A DNA stretch of 64,000 nt from contig NZ_CP136624.1 in the NCBI RefSeq assembly GCF_032917945.1, positions 7,998,001-8,062,000 of the forward strand, read 5' to 3'. Position 1 is the stretch's first letter; every line of letters begins with the position of its first letter. Source of the stretch: Bradyrhizobium sp. sBnM-33 (GTDB lineage Bacteria; Pseudomonadota; Alphaproteobacteria; Rhizobiales; Xanthobacteraceae). The notes below the pieces were generated by a model that was not told the DNA's origin, searched no databases, and was given only the letters and a program-made list of their open reading frames with translations. A program made the translations under genes and the position numbers. Below are positions 10,207 to 18,469 of the stretch, in pieces.

Positions 10207-10668
10207 ATGCCCGGCGACCTCACCATCCGCTTCGTCACCCGCCAGGACTACGCGCAATGGCTTCCGCTATGGGACGGCTACAACGCCTTCTATGGCCGCG
10301 CGGGCGCGACCGCGTTGGCGCCCGAGATCACGGCGATGACTTGGGCGCGCTTCTTCGATGCCTATGAACCGGTGCATGCGCTGGTGGCCGAGAGCGGCGG
10401 CGAACTGCTCGGGCTGACGCATTATCTGTTTCACCGCTCTACGACCATGATCGAGCCGAACTGCTATCTGCAGGACCTCTTCACCTGCGTCGCAGCGCGC
10501 GGCAAGGGCGTCGGCCGTGCGCTCATCGATGGCGTATACGAGCAGGCCAGGCGCGCAGGATGTTCCCGCGTCTATTGGCAAACGCACGAGACCAACCACA
10601 CTGCGATGCAGCTCTACGACAAGGTGGCGGAGCGCTCGGGGTTCGTCGTGTACCGCAAGATGCTCTGA
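10207..10668 (+). CDS. GNAT family N-acetyltransferase
   Basis: A 153-residue acetyl-CoA-dependent acyltransferase. The fold is visible as DLTIRFVTRQDYAQWLPLW at the start, the beta-4 strand LLGLTHYLFH, the acetyl-CoA loop CVAARGKGVGRALIDGVY (the Q/R-x-x-G-x-G/A motif as RGKGVG) and a late NHTAMQLYDKVAERSGFVVY motif. The ATG follows GGAACGCGC. It stands alone between the PAS gene and the aldo/keto reductase. Substrate unknown. Confidence 0.9.
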   Translation: MPGDLTIRFVTRQDYAQWLPLWDGYNAFYGRAGATALAPEITAMTWARFFDAYEPVHALVAESGGELLGLTHYLFHRSTTMIEPNCYLQDLFTCVAARGKGVGRALIDGVYEQARRAGCSRVYWQTHETNHTAMQLYDKVAERSGFVVYRKML

Positions 10669-10931
10669 GGCACGGCTTGCGGCCGGCCTGTGGATAAGTC
10701 CTGCTGTCACGCCAGCGTAACAGACCGCAGCTAGCCTGCCCCTGCGTCTGATCAGGCCCCCCGTCTCAGATCACGCGCCCCAGCGGTCCCCGTCAGTCGC
10801 CGCGTCTGACCGGGGCCGCATCTTTTTGTGCCGCATAGCTGCCAAGCGCGGGCGCTGGTCCCCTTTTCTTGCGGGTCGAAGCCGTGCGCGCCACAATGCG
10901 CCCTCGTCCGCCCTTCCCACAGGATCGATCC

Positions 10932-11870
10932 ATGCAAATTCGCAACCTCGGCGGCTCCGGCCTGCGTGTTTCCGCCGTCGGCCTCGGCTGCAACAATTTC
11001 GGCCAGCGCACTGATCTGGAGACCTCGCGCAAGGTCATCCACAAGGCGATCGACCTCGGCATCACCCTGTTCGACACCGCCGACATCTATGCCGGCATGG
11101 GCGGCTCCGAGACCGTGCTTGGCACCGTGCTCGGCGACCGCCGCAAGGATATCGTGCTGGCGACGAAATACGCGAAACCAATGGCAACCGACGGCACCAA
11201 GCAGGGCGCCTCGCGCCGCTACATCATGTCCGCGGTCGAGGCCAGTCTGAAACGGCTGAAGACCGACTACATCGATCTCTACCAGCAGCATGAGTACGAT
11301 CCCCTGACGCCGATGGAAGAAACGCTGCGCACGCTCGACGACCTCGTGCGCCAAGGCAAGGTCCGCTACATCGGCAATTCGAACTTCCCAGCCTGGCGCA
11401 TTGCGGGGGCAGAAATGCTGGCGCGGCAGATGAACGTCAACCGCTTCGTCTCCTGCCAGGATGAATACAGCCTCGTGGTGCGCGGCATCGAAAAGGATTT
11501 GCTGCCGGCCGCAACGGAATACAAGCTCGGCCTTTTGCCGTTCTTCCCGCTGGCGAGCGGCCTTCTCACCGGCAAATACAAGCGCGGCACTGATGCCCCC
11601 GCCGACACCCGCTTCGCCAAGACCCCTGCCCTGAAGGACCGCTACGTCACGGCGCGCAACGAGGACATTGTCGAAAAGCTCCAGGCGTTCGCGCTGGAGC
11701 GCGGCCACACCATGCTCGAACTTGCCTTCTCCTGGCTCGCCCAGCGCGCGCAAGTCGCCAGCGTCATTGCCGGCGCCACCCGCGTCGAACAGGTCGAGCA
11801 GAACGTGAAAGCGATCGGCTGGACGCTGAGCGCGGAGGAACTGGCAGAGGTGGATCAGATTACGAAGTAG
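10932..11870 (+). CDS. Aldo/keto reductase
   Basis: NADPH-dependent carbonyl reductase with a TIM-barrel fold, 312 residues. Catalytic tetrad elements are visible: DTADIYAGMGGSE (Asp and Tyr), LATKYAKP (Lys) and YQQHEYDP (His). The C-terminal cofactor pocket is SVIAGATRVEQVEQNV. Because SVIAGAT is the form seen in AKR12/YghZ-type and related oxidoreductases, a general aldehyde or ketone substrate is likely. The open frame extends 21 codons upstream, but MQIRNLGGSGLRVS is the conserved beginning. It is followed at once by a block of palindromic repeats. Confidence 0.93.
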   Translation: MQIRNLGGSGLRVSAVGLGCNNFGQRTDLETSRKVIHKAIDLGITLFDTADIYAGMGGSETVLGTVLGDRRKDIVLATKYAKPMATDGTKQGASRRYIMSAVEASLKRLKTDYIDLYQQHEYDPLTPMEETLRTLDDLVRQGKVRYIGNSNFPAWRIAGAEMLARQMNVNRFVSCQDEYSLVVRGIEKDLLPAATEYKLGLLPFFPLASGLLTGKYKRGTDAPADTRFAKTPALKDRYVTARNEDIVEKLQAFALERGHTMLELAFSWLAQRAQVASVIAGATRVEQVEQNVKAIGWTLSAEELAEVDQITK

Positions 11871-11875
11871 AGTTA

Positions 11876-12190
11876 GTGGCGCTCTCTCCGCTCCCTCTCC
11901 CCGTCCTTCACGGGGAGAGGGTCGGGGTGAGGGGCTCCCTCCGCGAGCTCTGAACGCCGTGAGACCTGTACCCCCTCACCCGGATTGCTTCGCAATCCGA
12001 CCTCTCCCCGCAAGCGGGGCGAGGTTGGAAACCGGCGCTCTCTCCGCTCCCTCTCCCCGTCCTTCACGGGGAGAGGGTTGGGGTGAGGGGCTCCCTCCGC
12101 GAGTCGTAAGCGCAGAAGGGTCCGGTACCCTCTCACCTGCCGCGCAAGCGCGCGGCGACCTCTCCCCGCAAAGAGCGGGGAGAGGTTAAG
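11876..12190. repeat. Block of dispersed palindromic repeats, type D (CCCTCTCCCC ... GGGGAGAGGG)
   Basis: Fills the 333-base gap after the aldo/keto reductase. It contains at least three units built on CCCTCTCCCCGTCCTTCACG / GGGGAGAGGGTCGGGGTGAG. Two near-identical units lie at about 11880-11940 and 12035-12100, and a partner in reverse (ACCTCTCCCCGCAAAGAGCG) is near 12160. Further type D copies: 12575-12636, 26022-26160 and 63665-63795. No gene. Confidence 0.85.
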
Positions 12191-12203
12191 AGAGCAGCGC
12201 GTT

Positions 12204-12585
12204 CTACTTCAAGAGCTCGGCTTGAATCGTGAGTAGGACGCCTTCGGTATTTCCGAGAACGTCGTTATTCCAGAATCGTAGCACCCTGTAGCCAGCTTCG
12301 ATCAAACGCCGGTCCCGGATTGCGTCGGCGACTGATTCATTGTGCTGTCCACCATCCACTTCAATGATCAGCCGTATCCACTTCAATGATCAGCCGTCGC
12401 TCGCGGCAGACGAAATCGCAGATGTATCCAATGATCGGTTGCTGCCGGACGAACTTGTGCCCATCAATCTGCCGGTTGCGAATGCGATTCCAGAGGACTG
12501 TTGCCGCATCCGTTTGATTGATCCGCAATCGTCTCGCGATTCGGATGGACTTTTCATTGCGGCCACGCATTGCCCTGCCCCTCAC
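12204..12585 (-). pseudogene. DUF559-domain (very-short-patch-repair-like) protein, broken by a 22-bp duplication
   Basis: The frame from 12585 encodes the first half of a DUF559 protein (RRLRINQTDAATVLWNRIRN, then KFVRQQPIIGYICDFVCRER and RLIIEVD). It stops early. The second half, RLIIEVDGGQHNESVADAIR followed by RVLRFWNNDVLGN, is in another frame down to 12204. The break is exactly at a tandem 22-base duplication (12354-12397), and removing one copy restores one continuous frame of about 119 residues with the nuclease-fold residues (E-V-D-G-G-Q-H, FWN). Intact DUF559 proteins are small PD-(D/E)XK-fold proteins of uncertain cellular role. Flanked on both sides by type D repeats. Disruption is read directly from sequence; whether the allele is biological or an assembly error is open. 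Confidence 0.88.
12354..12397. repeat. 22-bp perfect tandem duplication inside the DUF559 gene
   Basis: ATCCACTTCAATGATCAGCC followed by GT occurs twice in immediate succession (12354-12375 and 12376-12397). Since 22 is not a multiple of three, it shifts the frame of the surrounding gene. Confidence 0.95.
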
Positions 12586-12636
12586 CCGGATCGCAAGGGC
12601 GATCCGACCTCTCCCCGCAGAAGGGCGGGGAGAGGT
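12575..12636. repeat. Palindromic repeat, type D
   Basis: GCCCCTCACCCGGATCGCAA, GGGCGATCCGACCTCTCCCC and GGGCGGGGAGAGGT sit between the broken DUF559 gene and the stop of the DUF1501 gene. Confidence 0.75.
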
Positions 12637-13872
12637 TTAAACCACCAGCCCCTGCATCGGCTTCACGGCGCTGCTGTCCGGAAACACATTCTCCGCCAAC
12701 ACCTTCTCCGCCAGCCCGAACTGATCCTGCAGCACGCCTTTCATTACCGCGCGCAGATCGGTACTCGGCGCGAGGTCGCGGCCCTGATAGAGGCTCGCCG
12801 GCTTCAGCCCCGGCCAGTCCGCGATCACGCACCCGCCGTTCACCGCACCGCCGGCGAGCAGCGCGACCGTGCCGGTGCCGTGATCCGTGCCTTGCGTGCC
12901 GTTGATGCGCGCGGTGCGGCCGAACTCGGTGGCGACCACGATCACCGTATCGCGCCAGCGGGGTCCCAGCACAGTTTCGAATTCGGCGAGTGCGCCGTCG
13001 AGTCCGCCGAGCAGTTGCGCCAGCCGGCCGACCGAGCCACCTTCATTGGCATGCGTGTCCCAGCCGTCGAAGGCGAGCGCGCCGATCCGCGGGCCGTCGT
13101 CGGCCGCCATCAGCCGGGCCGCGCCGCGCGCCGCTAGCCGCATCGCCGCGACGCCGCCAGCGCCCGGTTTTGGCTTCATGTCATCGCCCTGTGCGGCCTT
13201 GTCGAGCGCAAGGCCCTGCTTCAGGGCCGCGCCCAGCGCGGCATCGCGGTGCTGATAGAGGTCGAGCAGCCGCATCGCGGTGTCCTCGCTGGCTTGCGGC
13301 AACGCGAACGGCGCCCAGCCAACGGTCGGCGCCGCGCCGCGCAGCACCAGCGGCGTGATCGGGCCGACCGCAAGCCCACTCGTCACCCGCTCGCCCTTCG
13401 GCAAGCCATCCAGCGCGCGGTTGAGCCAGCCGGATTGCACCCGGCCCGGGCCGGCAAAGCCGCTTTCGAGCACGTCCTGCCCGTCGAAATGCGAGCGGTC
13501 GCGATAGGGCGTCGCCACCGCGTGGATGACCGCGGCTTTCTTCTCGCGATACATCCGCGAAAATTCCGGCATCGCCGGATGCAGTGAAAAGAAATTGTCG
13601 AGCGGCAGCGCCGCGTTCGGCCCGCTCGACGACAACGCGATCGCGCCGTGCAGGCCGGCATAATCAGGGTCGCCAATCGGCGCAACCGTCGCGAGCCCAT
13701 CCAGCGCGCCGCGCAGGATGACGAGCACCAGCCGTGGATCGCGGCCGTCGGCCGCGCGCGCGAATTTCGGCAGATAGGCCCACGCCGCAAAGGAGGCGCC
13801 GCCAAGCAACACGGCGCGCCGCGACGTCGGCAATGATCGCGTTTCCTCGCAGCAACCCATTGTCGTTTCCAT
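12637..13872 (-). CDS. DUF1501 domain protein, Tat-exported
   Basis: A 411-residue exported protein of the DUF1501 family, which resembles alkaline-phosphatase/sulfatase folds. A twin-arginine-type signal is visible (SRRAVLLGGASFAAWAYLPK, cleavage after ARAA). The domain follows with VLVILRGALDGLATVAPIGD, the HFDGQDVLESG motif, DGWDTHANEG and VVVATEFGRTARINGTQGTD with the conserved HGTG. It overlaps or abuts the DUF1800 gene upstream (stop at 13878), so the two are surely co-transcribed. Of the two starts, METTMGCCEE (13872) has GAGGAG at 9 bases. The ATG at 13881 lies directly on that site and would overlap the upstream stop by 4 bases. The pair is widespread; its substrate is unknown. Confidence 0.9.
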   Translation of the reverse strand: METTMGCCEETRSLPTSRRAVLLGGASFAAWAYLPKFARAADGRDPRLVLVILRGALDGLATVAPIGDPDYAGLHGAIALSSSGPNAALPLDNFFSLHPAMPEFSRMYREKKAAVIHAVATPYRDRSHFDGQDVLESGFAGPGRVQSGWLNRALDGLPKGERVTSGLAVGPITPLVLRGAAPTVGWAPFALPQASEDTAMRLLDLYQHRDAALGAALKQGLALDKAAQGDDMKPKPGAGGVAAMRLAARGAARLMAADDGPRIGALAFDGWDTHANEGGSVGRLAQLLGGLDGALAEFETVLGPRWRDTVIVVATEFGRTARINGTQGTDHGTGTVALLAGGAVNGGCVIADWPGLKPASLYQGRDLAPSTDLRAVMKGVLQDQFGLAEKVLAENVFPDSSAVKPMQGLVV

Positions 13873-13877
13873 GGCCG

Positions 13878-15434
13878 TCATCTCCTCTGGAATTCCGGCG
13901 ACATCAACAACAGCGCCAGCGCCTGCTGCCGCGATTCCGCGCGCTCGATGGCCCGCCGCGTCTCCACCGACGCGGTGTCGGCGGCAGCCAGTTCGAGCAG
14001 GTCGCGGGGATCGACGCCCTCGGCGAGTCTTGATGCAATCTGGGTGGAAATATCGAGGCGCAGTTTCATGCCCTCCGGCGCCAGCCATGCGGCGTTGGTG
14101 TCGGGAAAACCGTTCGGCCCGGCCGGCGACCACAATGGCTGACCGAGCGCCGTCAGGCCGGCGAGATAGAGATTGGGATTGTTCGGAATCTGCGCCAGCA
14201 GCCGGCCGGCCGCGATCAGGAATTCGTAAGGCGAGCGGATCTTGGTGAGCGGCGCCCGCCAGGCCTCGTCGGAATCGACCAGCGCCAGCGCCAGCGCCTT
14301 TAGATCGCCGTCGGTTTTCGTGAAGACATCGGCGAGCCGCGCCACCAATACCTGCGGCGGATCGTCTGATACGAAATGGCGCGCAAGCTTGGCCGCGATG
14401 AACTTTGCCGTCGAGGGGTGACGCGCGATATCAGCCAGCACCGCCTCGCCCTGCGCCACGCCGGGCGCGTCGTAGATCTTTCCCATTACCCGCTGCGCGC
14501 CGGGCTGGTGGGCGTTGGCATTGAACACGAAGCTGCCGGGTGCGCCGAGCTGGCCCAACCTTCCGGCAAAGGTCCAGCCCGTGATGATGTTCGCCAGCGA
14601 CGTCACGTCATCCTGCGAATAGCCGCCACCGACGCCGAGTGTATGCAACTCAAGTATCTCGCGGGCGAGATTTTCGTTCAGTCCTCGGTTGCGGTTTTTG
14701 CCGGCGCGCGAATCCGGGCCCAGCGATTGCTGGTTATCGAGGAAGAACAGCATCGCCGGATGCTGCTCGACCGCCTTCAGCATGTCGGCGAAGCGTCCGA
14801 GCACGTGCGGCCGGATCGCCTCGCGCTCGAACGAGCCGGCCCACATCCGCGCCAGCCCACCCTTGCTGGCGGAAATGCATAAATGATTCGACCAGAACAC
14901 GACAAGCCGCTCGGCGAATCCGCCATCGGTGATGACGGCTCGCTGCAGCCGCGCCAGCGCCTCGGCGCGAAAGGTCTTCTGGATGATGTTGAGCGGTTGT
15001 GGCGGCGGCTTTGGCGCGTTGGGCTGCATCGCTTCCGCCGGTGCCATCGCGGCGGGATTCTCCGCAGGCTTGGCCTGTGGCTCCCTGGGCGCCATCTCCA
15101 TGGCGATGCCGTTGAGTGACAGGTTTCGCCGCTGCGCCTTCGCATCGGGTTGCGGCGACGCGCCTTCGCCTGCAGTCGGCGGCGCGGCCGATTTGGCGGC
15201 GGCCTCGCGAGCCTGCTGGAGTTCGAACTGATAGTCGAACACCGCTTTGCCGAGCGCGGGCGTCGACTGCAGCCCCGGTACGTCGAGCAGCACGCGATTG
15301 GGACGGCCGAGTTCCGCCTTGACGAAACCGCGCGGATCGGATGCGGCGTTGAGAACATCGCCGGATGCCCCGCCGCGCGCGCCGAAGCCGAAGCGATTGA
15401 GCGCAACGAGGGCGGCTTGCGAATCGCGGGCCAT
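13878..15434 (-). CDS. DUF1800 domain protein
   Basis: A 518-residue partner of the DUF1501 protein downstream. It opens MARDSQAALVALNRFGFGAR (the typical DUF1800 start). It contains a Pro/Ala-rich insert at about residues 75-150 and RLVVFWSNHLCIS. The conserved core follows: GLNENLAREILELHTLGVGG, YSQDDV and ITGWTFAGR, then the HQPGAQRVMGK segment and GFPDTNAAWL. There is no N-terminal signal peptide even though the partner carries a Tat signal. It may be exported with the partner or act in another compartment (inference). First gene of a two-gene operon. Confidence 0.9.
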   Translation of the reverse strand: MARDSQAALVALNRFGFGARGGASGDVLNAASDPRGFVKAELGRPNRVLLDVPGLQSTPALGKAVFDYQFELQQAREAAAKSAAPPTAGEGASPQPDAKAQRRNLSLNGIAMEMAPREPQAKPAENPAAMAPAEAMQPNAPKPPPQPLNIIQKTFRAEALARLQRAVITDGGFAERLVVFWSNHLCISASKGGLARMWAGSFEREAIRPHVLGRFADMLKAVEQHPAMLFFLDNQQSLGPDSRAGKNRNRGLNENLAREILELHTLGVGGGYSQDDVTSLANIITGWTFAGRLGQLGAPGSFVFNANAHQPGAQRVMGKIYDAPGVAQGEAVLADIARHPSTAKFIAAKLARHFVSDDPPQVLVARLADVFTKTDGDLKALALALVDSDEAWRAPLTKIRSPYEFLIAAGRLLAQIPNNPNLYLAGLTALGQPLWSPAGPNGFPDTNAAWLAPEGMKLRLDISTQIASRLAEGVDPRDLLELAAADTASVETRRAIERAESRQQALALLLMSPEFQRR

Positions 15435-15532
15435 CGGATTTCCCTTGGAATTTCCCAGGCGTATAGTGCCGAAGTATAACGCGCTTCGGCGTGAACCCGG
15501 GATTAATTCCGCGTCAGGATTCAGCCTCGTTG

Positions 15533-15736
15533 ATGGCAGATCGTTTGGAAAATGCGCCCTCGCGCCGCCTCGCCTGCGCCGGCTGCGGCAACGAATTCGG
15601 CTGCAACCTGTCCGGCCCCTGCTGGTGCAACGACGAGACGTTCCGCCTGCCGATGCCAGCGGACGGCGGCGATTGTCTCTGCCCGGACTGCCTGCGCAAA
15701 CTCGCTAGCCAGCGCGCCGGCGCGGGTGCGGCGTGA
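15533..15736 (+). CDS. Cysteine-rich CWC family protein
   Basis: A 67-residue protein with two knuckles: CAGCGNEFGCN, then GPCWCNDETFRLP, and CLCPDCLRKLA at the end. The CWC triplet and seven cysteines give the family name; a zinc-bound fold is likely. Its stop overlaps the GTG start of the HAD phosphatase by four bases (GTGA), so the two form an operon. The start was placed at MADRLENAPS. A GTG 14 codons upstream is also open. Confidence 0.85.
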   Translation: MADRLENAPSRRLACAGCGNEFGCNLSGPCWCNDETFRLPMPADGGDCLCPDCLRKLASQRAGAGAA

Positions 15737-16419
15737 CCGGGAAATGGAACGTCGGCGCCGTCCTGCTCGACATGGACGGCACGCTGCTCGACACGGAGCG
15801 GGTCTATTTCGACAGCCTGGTCGCAGCACTCACCGCCCACGGCTACACCGAGGACGCCGGAACGCTGTGCCAGGCGATGGTGGGCCTGCCCGGCCCCGAA
15901 TGCGAGGCCATGCTGCATGCGCGCTACGGAGCAACCTTTCCGCTTGCCGAGGTCAGCCGTGCCTTCGTCAGCAACCGCGATGACATTCTAAGCGCAGGCC
16001 TGCCGCTGAAGAGCGGCGCGATCGAACTCTTGGATGCGCTGCGGGCGGCCGAATGTCCGATGGCGATCGTCACCTCCTCGTCGCTGCGCACGGCGGATGC
16101 GCATCTAAAGCTCGCAGGAATCCGCGGTCGTTTCGAAACGCTGCTGACCCGCGACGACGTCGCCCGCGGTAAGCCAAGCCCCGATCTCTATCTGCTCGCG
16201 GCATCGCGGTTCGGCCTGAAGCCGGAAGCTTGCGTGGCGGTCGAGGATTCCAACCACGGTGTGACCGCTGCGCATGCCGCAGGCGCCATTACCATCATGG
16301 TGCCCGACATGGTGACGCCGACGGAAGAATCGCGCGCACGATGCGCGGCTGTGGTGCCGGATTTAAATGCGGTGCTGGCAATACTGCGCGAGCGTGGGGC
16401 GTTAACGCGAAACCGCTAG
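15733..16419 (+). CDS. HAD-superfamily phosphatase (beta-phosphoglucomutase / phosphoglycolate phosphatase-like)
   Basis: A 228-residue hydrolase. Motif I is VLLDMDGTLLDTERVYFDSL with the nucleophile Asp, motif II is AIVTSSSLRTADAHL, motif III Lys is in RGKPSPDLYL, and motif IV is VAVEDSNHGVTAAHAAG. The helical cap between motifs I and II makes it a class I HAD like YqaB/GPH. Translation probably couples to the CWC gene, since it starts at a GTG overlapping that gene's stop. Substrate is most likely a small phosphorylated metabolite, but cannot be named. Confidence 0.93.
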   Translation: MTGKWNVGAVLLDMDGTLLDTERVYFDSLVAALTAHGYTEDAGTLCQAMVGLPGPECEAMLHARYGATFPLAEVSRAFVSNRDDILSAGLPLKSGAIELLDALRAAECPMAIVTSSSLRTADAHLKLAGIRGRFETLLTRDDVARGKPSPDLYLLAASRFGLKPEACVAVEDSNHGVTAAHAAGAITIMVPDMVTPTEESRARCAAVVPDLNAVLAILRERGALTRNR

Positions 16420-16426
16420 CAGCCGT

Positions 16427-16571
16427 CATTGCAAGCCAAGCGACTTGTCCGCCGAAGCCTTGGCAAAGGCGGAAACAACCCATGCGGCACAAGCGGAGGC
16501 ATGTATTGCTTCGTCGGGGAGCCTGTCATCGGGCGCGTATTCGCGCGACCCGTTGGCTCCTCGCAATGACG
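16427..16571. repeat. Palindromic repeat, composite type A
   Basis: Bounded by TCATTGCAAGC and CTCGCAATGACGG. Inside are CGACTTGTCCGCCGAAGC (a module shared with 63131-63239) and GCCTGTCATCGGGCGCGTAT (shared with 2855-2964 and 42482-42608), so it is built from pieces of several repeat types. Confidence 0.8.
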
Positions 16572-16586
16572 GAGTCAGCCAGCGCA

Positions 16587-17195
16587 CTACCTTCCCCGCC
16601 TCGTCGCTGGCCTCCCGCGTGCCGGCAGCGCCGCCTCGACCAACGCATGCGCCGCCTCACCGGCGGTTTCCATATATGACGGGTCGCGATGCAACAGCAC
16701 GACGGCGAACGAGCCGTCGAGCAGCAGCAGGATTTGCCGCGAGAGCCGCACGGAAGCGGCGATGCCCGCCTCCGCAAAGGTCACGCGCAGCCATTCCTCG
16801 AACTTCTTCTTGTGCGCCGCGCCGATCTTGATCGCCGGATGGCCGGGCAGGTTGGCAAGCTCGGCCGAGGTGCGAAGGAATCCGCATCCCTTCCACTTCG
16901 GGTGCCGCGCCGATCGCGCCAGATTGCGAAAGATCGCTTCGACCTTGGCAGGCAGGCCGCCCTGGGCCTCCGAAAACCATTTTCGGAACAGGGCGAGATT
17001 GGGCTGATCGCGGCCAGCGAGATACGCCGCCACCAGATCGTCCTTGCTCCTGAAATGATAGTAAAGCGTGCGCTTGGTGACGCCGGCCTTCTCGGCCACG
17101 GCATCGACGCTGACGCCCCGGATGCCGTCATTGTAGAACAGCGCGTTCGCCGCCGAGATGATGCGGTCGCGCGTCGGGAGTTCTGATCGTGCCAT
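16587..17195 (-). CDS. TetR family transcriptional regulator
   Basis: A 202-residue repressor. The N-terminal helix-turn-helix reads RDRIISAANALFYNDGIRGV, then VDAVAEKAGVTKRTLYYHFR with the canonical recognition helix; the C-terminal half is the ligand and dimer domain (KWKGCGFLRTSAELANLPGH). It is divergent from a crotonase gene 89 bases away, with an inverted repeat between them (17204-17227), so it very likely represses that gene and itself. The natural inducer is probably an acyl-CoA or related small molecule, by analogy with other TetR/crotonase pairs (inference). Start MARSELPTRD was chosen; a frame extension of 11 codons would overlap the operator. Confidence 0.93.
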   Translation of the reverse strand: MARSELPTRDRIISAANALFYNDGIRGVSVDAVAEKAGVTKRTLYYHFRSKDDLVAAYLAGRDQPNLALFRKWFSEAQGGLPAKVEAIFRNLARSARHPKWKGCGFLRTSAELANLPGHPAIKIGAAHKKKFEEWLRVTFAEAGIAASVRLSRQILLLLDGSFAVVLLHRDPSYMETAGEAAHALVEAALPARGRPATRRGR

Positions 17196-17203
17196 GCTGT
17201 CTA

Positions 17204-17227
17204 TGTATACTAACCAGTGAATATACA
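17204..17227. promoter_or_regulatory. Candidate TetR operator between regulator and crotonase
   Basis: TGTATACTAACC followed by AGTGAATATACA: an imperfect 24-base inverted repeat with perfect outer TGTATA/TATACA arms. The centre resembles the ACTAACCGGTTAGT-type sites bound by many TetR proteins. It is 9 bases upstream of the tetR ATG and 58 bases upstream of the crotonase ATG. Confidence 0.6.
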
Positions 17228-17284
17228 CAACGTAGTCGAGCTTCTAGGGTACCGGGCCGGTGAACGACCTGGCGGAGGCTTTCG

Positions 17285-18076
17285 ATGTCCGATCCCATCC
17301 TGTTCGAAATCAACGACAACATCGCCCTGATCACGCTGAACCGCCCGGGCAAGCTCAACGCACTGAACTACGCACTGATCGAACATCTGATGGCGGCGCT
17401 GGATACGATCGAGACGGATGACGGCGTGCGCGCCGTAATCCTGACCGGCGCGGGTGAACGCGCCTTTTCCGCCGGCGCCGATATCCACGAGTTCTCAGGC
17501 AGTGTTCGCCAGGGTCGCGATACAGCCATTCGTGACTTCGTCCGCCGCGGACAGGCCATGACCGCGCGGCTGGAGGCGTTTAGGAAACCGGTGATCGCCG
17601 CGGTCAACGGGCTGACGTTCGGCGGCGGCTGCGAAATCACCGAGGCCGTGCATCTCGCCATCGCCAGCGAGCGCGCGCGTTTCGCCAAGCCGGAAATCGC
17701 CCTCGGCATGCCGCCGACCTTCGGCGGAACGCAGCGGCTGCCGCGGCTTGCCGGGCGCAAGCGCGCGCTCGAATTGTTGCTGACCGGCGATCCTTTCCCG
17801 CCGCAGCAGGCGCTGGCGATCGGCCTCGTCAACATGGTCGTTCCGCATGATGAATTGCTGCCCGCGGCACGCCAGCTCGCAAACCGCATCATCCGGCATT
17901 CGCCCCGCGCGGTCGGCAGCATCATCACCGCGGTCACCCGCGGACTGAACATGGCCATTGCCGAAGGGCTGCAGGTCGAGAGCGAGCAGTTCGCCGCGCT
18001 GGTGCCGAGCCACGATCTCGGCGAAGGCATCAACGCGTGGCTCGAACGCCGGCCCCCGCTCTATCGCGGCGGCTGA
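17285..18076 (+). CDS. Enoyl-CoA hydratase/isomerase (crotonase family)
   Basis: A 263-residue crotonase acting on acyl-CoA thioesters, probably in beta-oxidation or carboxylic acid breakdown. Marks: ITLNRPGKLNALNYALIEHL, the oxyanion-hole loop FSAGADIHEF, the second loop VNGLTFGGGCEITEAVHLAI with one catalytic Glu, and KPEIALGMPPTFGGTQRLPR with the second. GGAGG lies 6 bases before the ATG. Divergent from the TetR gene. No other fatty-acid gene is adjacent, so the exact substrate is unknown. Confidence 0.93.
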   Translation: MSDPILFEINDNIALITLNRPGKLNALNYALIEHLMAALDTIETDDGVRAVILTGAGERAFSAGADIHEFSGSVRQGRDTAIRDFVRRGQAMTARLEAFRKPVIAAVNGLTFGGGCEITEAVHLAIASERARFAKPEIALGMPPTFGGTQRLPRLAGRKRALELLLTGDPFPPQQALAIGLVNMVVPHDELLPAARQLANRIIRHSPRAVGSIITAVTRGLNMAIAEGLQVESEQFAALVPSHDLGEGINAWLERRPPLYRGG

Positions 18077-18294
18077 CGCCAGGCCGAGGTTCCTGCTGCC
18101 GGCTCCTTTCCGGCCGGCAAGGCGGCGTCCTTGGTCGCGATCATCGTCCGGATGTCGTCGGCCAGTTCGCGGTAATGCAGGCCGAGGCGCAGGTATAGCT
18201 CGCGCTTCGCCCCATCCGCGGTCAACTTGCCGATCAATTCGCATTCGGCAGCGAGAGTTTCAAACCGCTCCAATCTGGCTTCAAGATCGGTCAT
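18061..18294 (-). CDS. Small conserved hypothetical protein (77 aa)
   Basis: Charged helical protein: MTDLEARLERFETLAAECEL, then LTADGAKRELYLRLGLHYRE. No family recognised. That it is a real gene is supported by a second copy of the whole segment, promoter side included, at 38070-38405, in which differences cluster at codon third positions. Its 3' end overlaps the convergent crotonase gene by 16 bases. The copy at 38215 has lost its frame by a one-base deletion, so this is the only intact one here. Confidence 0.7.
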   Translation of the reverse strand: MTDLEARLERFETLAAECELIGKLTADGAKRELYLRLGLHYRELADDIRTMIATKDAALPAGKEPAAGTSAWRQPPR

Positions 18295-18469
18295 GACGCG
18301 TCTCCCCTAACGGCCACCAAGGGGGATCAACTTACGCCTGCATTTTACGTCACGGCTAACATCGTTATCGGGTAGAACTAATTTACACCCTCGGCGATTG
18401 CGCGGAGAGGCATGCAATCATTGCAGCTTATTTTCGGCCAGCGAAGCCCGTTACGCGCGGCCGCCGACG

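Noticed and set aside
10752..11753. 333-codon minus-strand frame opposite the aldo/keto reductase
   Set aside because: Antisense shadow; no domain recognised, while the plus strand carries the complete catalytic tetrad.
12204..12585. Restriction or anti-phage island around the DUF559 gene
   Set aside because: No methyltransferase, helicase or other defence gene nearby; DUF559 proteins are common stand-alone genes.
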